From NCBI RefSeq assembly GCF_014323405.1, contig NZ_JACRWE010000003.1, forward strand, positions 124,001 to 188,000: a stretch of DNA of 64,000 bases, in the 5' to 3' direction. The notes beneath the pieces were generated by a model, which was not told the origin of the DNA, made no database searches, and saw nothing but the letters and a program-made list of their open reading frames with translations. Source of the DNA: Romboutsia faecis (GTDB taxonomy: Bacteria > Bacillota > Clostridia > Peptostreptococcales > Peptostreptococcaceae). Within the stretch, counting starts at the first letter, position 1; every line of letters begins with the position of its first letter. Shown here piece after piece: positions 33,139-42,262 of this stretch. A program made the position numbers and the translations under genes.

Positions 33139-33846
33139 TTATTTTTCATATTTAAGATTATATTTATTCATCCAAAGTGCTTGTCCTAATAAGATAAAAC
33201 TACAAACCCAAACAGCTTTAGTACTTATAGATAAAGAGATTAAAGTTCCTGGAATAGTACCAAGTGCAAATGAAAATGTAAGAAATACAAATATTAGTAG
33301 TTTTTTTATAGAATCTAAACTTCTTTTTTCTAATGCATCAAATAATAACTCTCCAACAGTTCTAATATTTCCAGTACAGATAGTTGTATTATGTGAAATA
33401 TCAAGGCATTTTCTAAATAAGTATAGTTGATATCCCATAAAAAAAGAAACTAAATTTGTAACTAAATAATCTGGAGTAGATAAAGGAATTAAACCAATAC
33501 AAAATAATCCAATGGATTCTAATAATAAAGCAACTATTCTCCAATCTTTGTTGTATTTATTCTTAGTAACTATATGCCTTATCCAATTACTAAAAACAAC
33601 TCCGAGCATACAAGATATAATTTGAGCAAAAAAGTGTAGTGCATATCTAAATTCTCCAAGTGCAATGTTAATTCCTAATTTAGACATATTAGCAGTATGC
33701 ATATTAGCTAAAATTTTATTTCTTGTTATGTAGGTATATGCATTCATATATCCTCCAACAAAGGTCATTATTATTAAAAATAAAGGTCTTTCCCAAGGAG
33801 GGAATGATTTCATAGGTATTTTTTTATTTGATTGTTTAATATTCAT
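33139..33846 (-). CDS. YoaK/DUF1275 family membrane protein
   Basis: A 235-residue membrane protein with about six helices. The family start FVGGYMNAYTYITRNKILANMHTANM (shown here in part; residues 35-60) and the later TTICTGNIRTVGE are typical of DUF1275 proteins, whose function is unknown although some are linked to acid or osmotic stress. Single gene with AAAGGTGAAA before the start. Confidence 0.88.
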   Translation of the reverse strand: MNIKQSNKKIPMKSFPPWERPLFLIIMTFVGGYMNAYTYITRNKILANMHTANMSKLGINIALGEFRYALHFFAQIISCMLGVVFSNWIRHIVTKNKYNKDWRIVALLLESIGLFCIGLIPLSTPDYLVTNLVSFFMGYQLYLFRKCLDISHNTTICTGNIRTVGELLFDALEKRSLDSIKKLLIFVFLTFSFALGTIPGTLISLSISTKAVWVCSFILLGQALWMNKYNLKYEK

Positions 33847-33942
33847 GTAGTTTCACCTTTTTTATTATATTGTGAAAAATTATATTTATTTATACTGTTA
33901 AAACTTATCATTAGTTATAAAAGAGGTAGTAAACGTATTTTT

Positions 33943-34047
33943 ATGTTAAAAGAAATAGCCATAGATGATCTATCTGAGGGTGTTATTGTTGATACTATAG
34001 GGATTTATAATTTAAAGTATGTTCAAGCCTTAGAACAAGTAGTATAA
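33943..34047 (+). pseudogene. Mor-like HTH gene, truncated copy 2 of 3
   Basis: Thirty-four codons reading MLKEIAIDDLSEGVIVDTIG and a few more residues match the first third of the Mor-like genes at 27689 and 41180, with two residues (MD) missing in the middle. The HTH half is absent. A terminator with an imperfect 11-bp stem follows at 34109. An internal deletion or 3' replacement has destroyed this copy. Confidence 0.75.
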
Positions 34048-34108
34048 AATCTTATTTATTGGAAATAAATTAAGTATATATAAATTTTTTCATTATTCAT
34101 TTAACCAC
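34048..34108 (+). other. AT-rich spacer at left end of a 510-bp gene-free stretch
   Basis: The whole stretch 34048-34559 holds no intact gene. It contains the two terminators listed next and, from 34262 to 34545, AT-rich DNA in which I see no protein-like frame. Confidence 0.5.
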
Positions 34109-34141
34109 AGGTGGTAGGCTAAGGCTTACTACCTTATTTTT
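34109..34141 (+). terminator. Terminator
   Basis: AGGTGGTAGGC pairs with GCTTACTACCT (two wobble pairs), loop TAAG, followed by TATTTTTAT. Confidence 0.8.
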
Positions 34142-34226
34142 ATATTATTAAGTATAAGCTAATCGTTCTTTGATTACTTTACAAGTATCTGAATGGTATT
34201 GTAATATAAGCAATATTTTATGTATT

Positions 34227-34254
34227 AGAACCTTAATTAAGAGGTTCTTTTTTA
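34227..34254 (+). repeat. Dispersed terminator-like repeat, copy A
   Basis: AGAACCT pairs with AGGTTCT and TTTTTT follows. The same element, with the flanking GTATTA and TTAGTATA, recurs at 37887-37921 and in a weaker form at 37287-37314. Confidence 0.7.
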
Positions 34255-34559
34255 GTATATAGATTTATTGTTATATATATCAGGCTTTGTGTTTTAAATT
34301 AAATATGTCCAGTTTTGCATGCTTAATGTCCTATTTTGAAAAATTTATTGAAAAAAGTAAAATCAATTAGTAAGATAACAATACATACTAATATATTAAT
34401 AATTTGAAAAAGTAATATAAGCATATTTAAAGTTATGCTATTATGAAACACCATAATGCATTACAGATACAAGGGGTTTATACAATAAATTAGATTATAT
34501 GATTTATACAGGAGAAGGCATAGTTGGTGTATTAATAAATTTAAGATAGGAGAGTTATA

Positions 34560-34921
34560 ATGGAGAATTTATATAATGATTGTGAAAAAATTCTTATGGA
34601 TATAGAGAAATCTAGAGGATACATTGAATCAGGAGAATATTTAAATGGTAGTATAGTTATTAACATAATAAAAACATCTTTATTAAAGAAAGTAAATAAA
34701 AAGCTTGAAAGTATAGATAATTATATAAAAAAATAAATGATAATCCAAAAATATTAGATTCAGAATATGAGTTAAAAAGTTTCATAAACAATGGACATGC
34801 TACAGTCATATATGAAGATAATCAGATGAATACAGTAGTATATAAACAATTAAATGAATTATATCAATACTTAGAAGACTTAGAGTCTAAAGTAAATGAA
34901 ATTAAAGTAAACATAAAATAA
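34560..34921 (+). pseudogene. Small helical protein gene with a frameshift at an A7 run
   Basis: A strong ribosome site (TAGGAGAG) precedes an ATG that opens a 58-codon frame ending at 34736. Immediately afterwards a second frame without a start (NDNPKILDSEYELKSFINNG through to KVNIK, stop at 34919-34921) continues in the same style. Adding one A to the run AAAAAAA at 34727-34733 would fuse both into one protein of about 120 residues. Either the gene is recently broken or the run is a phase-variable or slippery site. Helical, charged, no known family. Confidence 0.6.
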
Positions 34922-34941
34922 AAATATTGGGAGTTAATTTA

Positions 34942-35241
34942 ATGAAAAATTGTATGGAGTGTGATTATAAATTTGCATTTTCTGATAGGTTAAAAATGAC
35001 TTTTAACTTAAGGGGATCTTTAACTTGTCCTAAATGTAAGTCTGTATATAGAGATAATTTTAACTTTTATAGAGGCATTTATTATGGTTTAGTTACTTTT
35101 GTATCTATGATTATTTTTTCGGAGGTTACTTTAAGCAATTCTACATTAAAAAGTATCTTATATATGATTATAGTGTTGCCTATATTACTTTTATTTGACC
35201 TTATGCCTCATAGATTACATAAGTATATTAAAACCAAGTAA
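34942..35241 (+). CDS. cxxc_20_cxxc-type zinc-ribbon membrane protein
   Basis: A 99-residue protein. Two CxxC knuckles, CMEC (residues 4-7) and CPKC (28-31), are spaced as in the small Firmicutes family named for CxxC-20-CxxC and probably bind zinc. Two hydrophobic helices follow (residues 44-62 and 70-88). The ATG at 34942 lies 8 bases after TTGGGAG, and the upstream in-frame TTG is the ribosome site itself. Function unknown. Confidence 0.8.
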   Translation: MKNCMECDYKFAFSDRLKMTFNLRGSLTCPKCKSVYRDNFNFYRGIYYGLVTFVSMIIFSEVTLSNSTLKSILYMIIVLPILLLFDLMPHRLHKYIKTK

Positions 35242-35359
35242 AGTAAATTATATTTATTTTTATCTTAATTTTATTTGGATATTTAGGAATTAAGTTAATA
35301 AGATAAATTAAATAATTGTTATATACTATGATTTAATTAAACAAAAGAAGGGGGATTAT

Positions 35360-35578
35360 ATGAAAAAACAAATTAAATATTTTCTATCTGGAATTATAAT
35401 ACTACTTATTAGTTCACCTATAGGATATTTTTTAGTTAATACAATCTATGCTAATCAAAATTTATCCGGTGAGTATATTACTTTACTAAATGGATTTATA
35501 TATTCATTTATGTTAGTGGGAATTTTAGTATTTTGTATGGGATTAGTAAATGTATTTATTGAAAAAAAGTATAAATAA
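35360..35578 (+). CDS. Small two-helix membrane protein
   Basis: A 72-residue protein with two predicted membrane helices (residues 5-28 and 43-64) and a charged C-terminus. AAGGGGGA precedes the ATG. No motif is recognisable and no operon partner is obvious. Probably a real gene, given the strong ribosome site. Confidence 0.6.
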   Translation: MKKQIKYFLSGIIILLISSPIGYFLVNTIYANQNLSGEYITLLNGFIYSFMLVGILVFCMGLVNVFIEKKYK

Positions 35579-35673
35579 AAATACAAAATCTTAATGTACT
35601 ACGAACTAATTTAAAATTAATAACAAATAGATGTCTTAAAAAGAAGTCACTAAAATTGAAAAAGAAGAATTAT

Positions 35674-35711
35674 AAAACTCTACGTATTAAAATCAGACGT
35701 AGGGTTTTTAA
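35674..35711 (+). terminator. Terminator, sister of 41446-41481
   Basis: AAAACTCTACGT pairs with ACGTAGGGTTTT (one wobble) and T run. The loop (TATTAAAATCAG) and stem match the terminator after Mor-like copy 3, so the element has been duplicated. Confidence 0.85.
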
Positions 35712-35773
35712 TTTATAAAAAATGAAATTTATGCAAATAATGTAATATATAACTAGTACAAGGAGCATAAATT

Positions 35774-37192
35774 ATGGCAAAAAAGGGAGCAGGAAACTTT
35801 ACAAAACAACTAACAAAAGAACAAAAAGAAGAATACATAAACAATAGATATGAAGAAGCTAAAACACTAACAAATAATATAGATATTTATATAAATAAAT
35901 TAAATAACATAATAAACAGCAACTGCAGAGAAATATCAATAGAAGAATTTATAAAGAGAGATTTAGAAGAATTGAATTTACCAAAAAATTTATTAGTGCC
36001 ATATAAAAAACCAGATGAAATAAATATTAGAAAAGCTAATATAATAGAGAAAATATTAAAAAGTCCAAGACAAAAATATGATTTATATGTAAAAGAAACA
36101 AAAGATAAATACCAAAAAGAATATGATTTATACGAAAAAAATGAAGCTAAAAGATTAAATGAGATTAAATCATTGACTCAATCTCATCAACTAAAAATAA
36201 ATGAAGCTATAAATATTAAAAAAGAGCTATACAAAAATAGAGACGCAACAATTATAAGTAATTATAAAGAAGAGATACTAAATCAAATAGATTATCCTAT
36301 TGAATTTAGAAAATGTATAAATATTGGATATTGCAAGGATTCTAAAAAATTGGTAGTGGATTATTTGCTACCAGATATAAAGATAATTCCGGATATAAAA
36401 AGATACGAATATAAAAAAACAAAAGATGAGATTAAATCTATACCTATGAATGAAAAAGAAAGAAACAGTATTTACAATCAAGTTGTATTGTCTATAGTAC
36501 TCAATAGTATGGATAATTTATTTAAGAAAGATATAGATAATAATATAGATACGATTGTATTTACTGGATATATAAAAGATGTAGATTTAGCTACAGGTCA
36601 AGATATAAGTCCATATATAGTATCTGCAATGGTAGATAAAGCTGTATTTAATAAAATTGATATGAATAGAATAGATAAACTTAAATGTTTTAAGGAGACT
36701 ATGCAGGGAAGAATAGATATAAATTCTAACTTACGTTTAAAAGAAATTTTCCCTATATGCAAATCTGATTATTTAAATAAATCTGTTATAAATAACGAAG
36801 GTATAAATTTACTTGAGGTAGATCCATTTACACTTGAAGATTTAGTAATCACATTGTTTAGTAATATGGGGTACGATGTAATGGGAACAAATAGAACTAA
36901 TGATGGTGGTATAGATTGTATACTAAATAATAATGACCCTATAATGGGAGGTAAGGTTATAGGTCAGGTTAAAAGGTATAAGAATAATATAGATATACCA
37001 AAGCTTAGAGAATTTGAGTCTGTACTTAGAAATTCTGATGCTATGAAAGGCATATTTATATCAACAAGTAATTTTAGTACTCAGTGTGAGAAATTTGCAG
37101 CTGATAACAATATATCTCTTATAAATGGTAGTTTACTGGTAGATTATTTTAATCAGTATGGTATAAATTCGTATATATTGAATAGAAGATAG
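35774..37192 (+). CDS. Mrr-type restriction endonuclease-like protein
   Basis: A 472-residue protein. The last 130 residues form an Mrr_cat (PD-(D/E)xK) nuclease: DPFTLEDLVITLFSNMGYDV (from residue 350), catalytic Asp in NDGGID (377-381), QVK (398-400), then ALRNSDAMKGIFISTSNFS-like core. Residues 1-170 are charged and helical (coiled coil), and 180-340 are a further domain I do not recognise. Mrr-type enzymes cut modified DNA (type IV restriction). There is no methylase nearby. GGAG precedes the ATG. The gene stands alone in a variable, relic-rich stretch. Confidence 0.8.
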   Translation: MAKKGAGNFTKQLTKEQKEEYINNRYEEAKTLTNNIDIYINKLNNIINSNCREISIEEFIKRDLEELNLPKNLLVPYKKPDEINIRKANIIEKILKSPRQKYDLYVKETKDKYQKEYDLYEKNEAKRLNEIKSLTQSHQLKINEAINIKKELYKNRDATIISNYKEEILNQIDYPIEFRKCINIGYCKDSKKLVVDYLLPDIKIIPDIKRYEYKKTKDEIKSIPMNEKERNSIYNQVVLSIVLNSMDNLFKKDIDNNIDTIVFTGYIKDVDLATGQDISPYIVSAMVDKAVFNKIDMNRIDKLKCFKETMQGRIDINSNLRLKEIFPICKSDYLNKSVINNEGINLLEVDPFTLEDLVITLFSNMGYDVMGTNRTNDGGIDCILNNNDPIMGGKVIGQVKRYKNNIDIPKLREFESVLRNSDAMKGIFISTSNFSTQCEKFAADNNISLINGSLLVDYFNQYGINSYILNRR

Positions 37193-37527
37193 GATTCATT
37201 AATATATAGATATTATAATGAGTTGCGTAAATTTATATATTTATTTTAAGAATGGATTGACGATAAGCTATAGAAAGTATTAATTTAGAATCTCAGTAAG
37301 GAAGTTCTTTTTTAGGATTAAAAGAGTCTATATATATACAAGCAGTTATAATATAATTATATTATAACTACTTGTATAGCAATTGTTATATAATGCGAAG
37401 TAATGATATTTTTAATATACATAAATATTTAGACAAAATTGTCAAATAAGTGGTTAAATTTATTTGGTTACTAAGTTTATATTAATAAACTGTTGTACTG
37501 GCAAATTATAAGGGGGAGTTTATTAAA
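37193..37527 (+). other. Gene-free stretch with a weak terminator-like repeat
   Basis: Contains copy B of the dispersed terminator repeat at 37287-37314 (AGAATCTC / GAAGTTCT then TTTTTT, one mismatch and one wobble) and a TATATA palindrome region around 37340-37375. Nothing else is visible. Confidence 0.5.
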
Positions 37528-37728
37528 GTGAGATGTAATAAATGCAAAACAGAGATGATAAATGATTGTAATATTATAGGATATATGGGAATAGAAATTA
37601 GGGTAACAAAAAAGCATAAAGGATTGTTTAATAAATCTATAGATAGTCTAAAAGCATGTGTATGCCCAAGTTGTGGGAGTGTAGAATTCTATATTGAAAA
37701 TTATGGTGATTTTATTGAAGAGAGTTAA
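37528..37728 (+). CDS. Zinc-ribbon small protein
   Basis: A 66-residue protein with CNKC (residues 3-6) and CPSC (49-52), forming one zinc ribbon, and a basic central loop (RVTKKHKGLFNKS). It starts with GTG after AGGGGGAG. Such proteins often bind nucleic acid or RNA polymerase, but no function is known here. Confidence 0.7.
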   Translation: MRCNKCKTEMINDCNIIGYMGIEIRVTKKHKGLFNKSIDSLKACVCPSCGSVEFYIENYGDFIEES

Positions 37729-38033
37729 TACGTTATTAAAATTAGCATTCGATATTGCTAATGTATTTAATATAAGTATAGAATAAATTTTTTAGTATAT
37801 AAAAGATGAATAAATTAATATAATAATTGTTCATTTAAGAATATAGGATTTAAAATATCAGGTAATAAACTAAAGAAGTATTAAGTTAGAACCTCAATCA
37901 AGAGGTTCTTTTTTAGTATATGCTTTAATCATAGCAAAAAAAGTCAAGAAAATGACCTTGAATGAGTATAAAATATAGTTCTACACAGAAACAGATTAAA
38001 TAAATATAAGTTTAAAATAATGTAGAATTAAGC
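37729..38033 (+). other. Gene-free stretch with dispersed terminator repeat, copy C
   Basis: At 37887-37921 AGAACCTC pairs with GAGGTTCT and TTTTTTAG follows. The preceding GAAGTATTAAGTT matches GAAAGTATTAATT before copy B. The rest is AT-rich DNA carrying the promoter of the helicase gene. Confidence 0.55.
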
Positions 38034-38045
38034 AGGAGGTGCTAA

Positions 38046-40097
38046 ATGTCCATAAAGTTTCCAGAAGAAAATATACATCTAAATATAACTATAGAAAAAT
38101 TAAATAATTATTTAAAAGAACTGGATAACAAAGTTAAACTATATGAGGCTGAGTTTAAAGAATCTAAAAAGTATCTTTATCAAAATAGAAGAGATATGGA
38201 TACTATGGAGATCTTTTCAAATGAAAAATCTATATCTCAAATTGTGAATTCAGGAGACCTTATATTAAAACAAAAAATAAAAATCGAAAGTCTAATAGAT
38301 ACTCCATATTTTGCAAGAATTGATTTTAAATATGATGGAGAAGATGAAGTAGAAAAAGTATATATTGGAAGAAGTGCATTTATAGATAGTTTTGGAGATA
38401 TGCTAATATATGACTGGAGAGCACCAATATCAAGTATGTATTATGATTTTGAACTTGGATATGCAAGCTATGATGCACCTTTAGGAAAAGTAGAAGGTGA
38501 TATTACATTAAAAAGACAGTTTAAAATAACTAAAAGTAAAATGGATTATGTTATCGAAAGTGCTCTTAGTATTGGAGATGAAATACTTCAAAGAGAGCTT
38601 TCAAATACATCAGATCAGAGAATGAAAAATATAGTATCAACTATTCAAAAAGAGCAAAATAAAATCATTAGAAATGAGAAGACAGATATATTGGTAATTC
38701 AAGGGGTAGCTGGATCGGGAAAAACATCTATTGCATTACATAGAGTAGCATATTTTCTATATAAGTATAGGGAATACTTATCAGCTGAAAATGTAGTTGT
38801 AATATCTCCTAATAAGGTATTTTCTGATTACATTTCAAATGTATTACCTGAACTTGGAGAGGAGCCTATTATACAATTAGACTTTGAGGATATAGCCAAG
38901 GAACAATTAGATAAGAGTTTAGATTTTGAAAGATTTGCAGAGCAAGTGAGTGAATTATTAGACAATCCTGATAAAGATAAAATTGAAAGAATTAGTTTTA
39001 AGTCTTCATTAGAATTTGTTTTATTATTAGATGAGTATATTAGTTATATTGATACTAATTATTTTAATGCTGTTGATTACATATACAATGATATTTGTAT
39101 TAATAAAGAGTTTATAAGAAGTAGATATAATGCTTATAAAAAACGACCAATTTTTGAAAGATTTGATAAAATAGCTGATGATATTATTGAAAAAATAAAG
39201 AGTGAAAAAATAAGTGAGAAAATTCCTAGTAAAGGCGAAATAAGAAAGAAATTAATATCTATGTTTAAGTACAATAATACTCTAGGTTTATATAAAGAGT
39301 TTTTTAAATACATAGATAGAGAGAGTTTATTCAAGTTTAAGTGCAATAATCAATTAGAAAATTGTGATGTATTTCCATATATATACTTAAAAATATTCAT
39401 AGAAGGAATAGAGGGTATGGATGATATTAAGCATGTGGTTATTGATGAAATGCAGGATTATACTCCAATTCAATATATGGTAATAAAAAAACTTTATAAA
39501 TGTAAAAAGACAATACTAGGTGATTTTGGACAATGTGTAAATCCTTATAATTCTAATTCATTAAAATTATTATTAAATATATTTGACAATAGTGAAGTTG
39601 TAAAATTAAATAAAAGTTATAGATCCACTTATGAAATAATTAAATTTGCAGAGCAAATACTAAAACAAGATATAGAACCAATTGAAAGGCACGGAGAATT
39701 ACCTAATATTATTGAATGTAGCAATTTAGAAACAGAATTAAAACAAATAGAAAATATAATAGATAATTTTAATAAATCTGATTATTCTACTATAGGAATA
39801 ATATGTAAGACAAGAAAACACGTAAAACAAATTTATGATAAATTAAGAAAAAAATATGAAGTGAATTTATTAGATATTGATAGTTTAGAGTTTAAAGAAG
39901 GAATAACAATTTCTACTATTCATATGTCAAAAGGATTAGAGTTTGATGAAATAATAATACCTATGGTTGATTCTAATAATTATGAAACAGATTATGATAG
40001 AAATTTACTATATATTGCATGTACAAGGGCAATGCATAAGCTAACATTAACATGTCATAATAAAGTAACAAAAATACTAAATAAGAGCTTTATTTAA
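38046..40097 (+). CDS. helD: HelD-like UvrD-family ATPase, RNA polymerase recycling factor
   Basis: A 683-residue superfamily 1 ATPase. After an N-terminal coiled-coil arm (residues 1-60), motif I is GVAGSGKTSIALHR (about 220), motif II VIDEMQDYTP, motif IV region LNKSYRST and motif VI LYIACTRAMH. This matches HelD, which removes stalled RNA polymerase from DNA and can counter rifamycins in some species. GCAGGAGG precedes the ATG. The length is close to the class found in clostridia. Single-gene transcript or paired with the AraC gene 40 bp downstream. Confidence 0.85.
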   Translation: MSIKFPEENIHLNITIEKLNNYLKELDNKVKLYEAEFKESKKYLYQNRRDMDTMEIFSNEKSISQIVNSGDLILKQKIKIESLIDTPYFARIDFKYDGEDEVEKVYIGRSAFIDSFGDMLIYDWRAPISSMYYDFELGYASYDAPLGKVEGDITLKRQFKITKSKMDYVIESALSIGDEILQRELSNTSDQRMKNIVSTIQKEQNKIIRNEKTDILVIQGVAGSGKTSIALHRVAYFLYKYREYLSAENVVVISPNKVFSDYISNVLPELGEEPIIQLDFEDIAKEQLDKSLDFERFAEQVSELLDNPDKDKIERISFKSSLEFVLLLDEYISYIDTNYFNAVDYIYNDICINKEFIRSRYNAYKKRPIFERFDKIADDIIEKIKSEKISEKIPSKGEIRKKLISMFKYNNTLGLYKEFFKYIDRESLFKFKCNNQLENCDVFPYIYLKIFIEGIEGMDDIKHVVIDEMQDYTPIQYMVIKKLYKCKKTILGDFGQCVNPYNSNSLKLLLNIFDNSEVVKLNKSYRSTYEIIKFAEQILKQDIEPIERHGELPNIIECSNLETELKQIENIIDNFNKSDYSTIGIICKTRKHVKQIYDKLRKKYEVNLLDIDSLEFKEGITISTIHMSKGLEFDEIIIPMVDSNNYETDYDRNLLYIACTRAMHKLTLTCHNKVTKILNKSFI

Positions 40098-40137
40098 ATA
40101 GTAAGTATTTAGATTTACATAGATGGAGGTGTGATGG

Positions 40138-41037
40138 TTGAAAGAATTTGAAAAAATTAATGCAGTACAAAAAATGCAAGATTATATAGAAAATAATTTA
40201 AATAAAAATATAACATTATATGAGTTAGCACAATGTTCAAATTATTCTCCATGGCATAGTGCAAAATTGTTCAAAGAGTATATAGGCAAAGGTCCATTTG
40301 AATATATTAGACTAATGCGTCTTACAAAATCAGCTTTGGAGTTAAGAGATAATGATAAAAGAGTAGTTGATGTTGCACTTGATTTTGTATTTGACTCACA
40401 TGAGGGTTTTACTAGAGCTTTTAAAAAGGAGTTTGGAATAACACCACAAAAATATAAAAAAGATAAACCTCCAATTTACTTATATAACCCTTACCCTATA
40501 AAGGAGCAATATATGTTAAATAAAAAAATAGAAAAAAATAATAATGATAAAGTATCAGAGAATTACTTTGTACAAGTTATGGAGTTTCCAAAAAGAAAGT
40601 TTATTTTAAAAAGAGGAATAAATGCTAAAGACTATTTTGAATATGCCAATGAAGTTGGATGTGAAATTTGGGGTCTATTATGTAGTATTAAAGAAGCATT
40701 AAATGAGCCTATAGGAGTTTGGCTACCTGAAAAATTTAGAACTGAAGGAACTTCAGAGTATGTTCAAGGTGTAGAGGTGCCAATAGATTATGATGGAATT
40801 ATACCAGAAGGTTTAGAGATTATTACATTACCACCTTGCAAAATGATGGTATTTCAAGGAGAGTCTTTTGAAAATGAAAATTATGATATAGCAATCGAGA
40901 ATATATCAAAAGCTGTAATTAAATATAATCCTAGTTTATACGGTTATGAGTGGGCAACAAATGAATTACCGAGTTTTCAGATGGAACCTCAGGGATACCG
41001 CGGATACATTGAGGGTCATCCAGTAAGAGAAATATAA
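40138..41037 (+). CDS. AraC-family regulator with GyrI-like effector domain
   Basis: A 299-residue regulator of the Rob/TipAL type. The N-terminal AraC HTH pair (ITLYELAQCSNYSPWHSAKL and VVDVALDFVFDSHEGFTRAF) is followed by an effector-binding GyrI-like domain (residues 140-299). TTG start with GGAGGTG 7 bases upstream; the nearby ATG is out of frame. It probably senses a bulky or toxic small molecule. Confidence 0.88.
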   Translation: MKEFEKINAVQKMQDYIENNLNKNITLYELAQCSNYSPWHSAKLFKEYIGKGPFEYIRLMRLTKSALELRDNDKRVVDVALDFVFDSHEGFTRAFKKEFGITPQKYKKDKPPIYLYNPYPIKEQYMLNKKIEKNNNDKVSENYFVQVMEFPKRKFILKRGINAKDYFEYANEVGCEIWGLLCSIKEALNEPIGVWLPEKFRTEGTSEYVQGVEVPIDYDGIIPEGLEIITLPPCKMMVFQGESFENENYDIAIENISKAVIKYNPSLYGYEWATNELPSFQMEPQGYRGYIEGHPVREI

Positions 41038-41179
41038 ATTACGATTTATGTATATCTATATCTCATACAACTAAATAGCTCATTATATCACAGATATATA
41101 AATTCCCATAATCAATAACTTAAAATAATATATAAACTTTGTTAAAGTGTTATAATTTAATTAAGATGGGAGGGATTTT

Positions 41180-41431
41180 ATGTTAGAACAAATGACTAAA
41201 GAAGATCTACCAAAAGGAGTTATGGATATAGTTGAAACAATAGGCATAGATGCTTTTAAAGACTTAGTAAAGCTTGCTGGAGGAAGCAACTTATACATTC
41301 CTAATGAAAGTAGCCTTATTAAAACATATAGAAATAAGATAATTAAAAAAGAATTTAACGGAGATTACAAGTCTATTTCAAGAAAGTTTGGAATAAGTGA
41401 GGTTCAAGTAAGAAATATTATTAATAAATAA
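41180..41431 (+). CDS. Mor-like small HTH protein, copy 3 of 3
   Basis: An 83-residue protein nearly identical in pattern to the copy at 27689: DLPKGVMDIVETIGIDAFKD, GGSNLYIPNESSL and a C-terminal HTH with SRKFGISEVQVRNIIN. The codon choices differ widely from copy 1, so the duplication is old. GGGAGGG precedes the ATG. Ends at the terminator shared in type with 35674-35711. Confidence 0.82.
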   Translation: MLEQMTKEDLPKGVMDIVETIGIDAFKDLVKLAGGSNLYIPNESSLIKTYRNKIIKKEFNGDYKSISRKFGISEVQVRNIINK

Positions 41432-41445
41432 GGAAAATAAACAAT

Positions 41446-41481
41446 AAAACCCTACGTATAAAAACCAGACGTAGGGTTTTT
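41446..41481 (+). terminator. Terminator, sister of 35674-35711
   Basis: AAAACCCTACGT pairs perfectly with ACGTAGGGTTTT and a T run follows. Loop ATAAAAACCAG resembles the sister copy. Confidence 0.88.
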
Positions 41482-41511
41482 AATGTATAATATATATATA
41501 GGAGAGAAAAA

Positions 41512-42240
41512 ATGAATGATTACGAAAGCAATGCAAAACAAGAACTAATAAAGTGGAAGAAAAAGATGAGAAAAAAGCCATCAATAATAGAAAGAGGAAC
41601 TAACAAAGCCCAAGGTAAATTCAATGACTTACTTCCTCAAAAATACCATGAAATAATGACAGTAGCAATAAAAAGCATGGTAAAAGCAGTATTATTTGGC
41701 TATAAATATATTACTAAGAAGCCATACACAGATTTAACCTTAGAAGAAAGAGAAAACCTAGTTAAAGAAAAAACAAAAATATATAAAAAAACTGCAATGA
41801 TAGAAGGTGCAGGTACTGGAGCAGGGGGATTCCTTATAGGATTAGCAGATTTTCCATTATTACTTGGTATTAAAGTAAAGTTACTATATGATATTTCAGC
41901 TATATACGGATACGACGTTAGAGACTATAAAGAAAGAATATATATATTAAATATAATGGAAATTGCATTTTCATCCAAAGAACATAGAAAGACAGTATTT
42001 GAGCAAATGGAAAATTGGGGCGAATATACAAATACACTTCCAAGTGATATAAATGATTTTGATTGGAAAAAGTTCCAACAAGAATATAGAGATTATTTAG
42101 ATTTAGCTAAGTTTTTTCAATTAATGCCTGGGATTGGTGCAGTTGTAGGACTTTGTGTAAATGGAAATTTAATAGAAAAGCTTAGTGAAACAGCAATTTT
42201 TGCATACAGAATGAGGTATAATGAAATAAATAAGCTGTAA
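41512..42240 (+). CDS. EcsC family protein
   Basis: A 242-residue protein of the EcsC family. The central glycine-rich stretch EGAGTGAGGFLIGLADFPLL (residues 98-117) is the family hallmark, followed by KLLYDISAIYGYDV and a C-terminal FFQLMPGIGAVVG. EcsC proteins are membrane-associated and linked loosely to secretion or transport; the true function is unknown. GGAGAG precedes the ATG. Confidence 0.87.
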   Translation: MNDYESNAKQELIKWKKKMRKKPSIIERGTNKAQGKFNDLLPQKYHEIMTVAIKSMVKAVLFGYKYITKKPYTDLTLEERENLVKEKTKIYKKTAMIEGAGTGAGGFLIGLADFPLLLGIKVKLLYDISAIYGYDVRDYKERIYILNIMEIAFSSKEHRKTVFEQMENWGEYTNTLPSDINDFDWKKFQQEYRDYLDLAKFFQLMPGIGAVVGLCVNGNLIEKLSETAIFAYRMRYNEINKL

Positions 42241-42262
42241 ATTTTTCATCAAAGGAGTAAGT

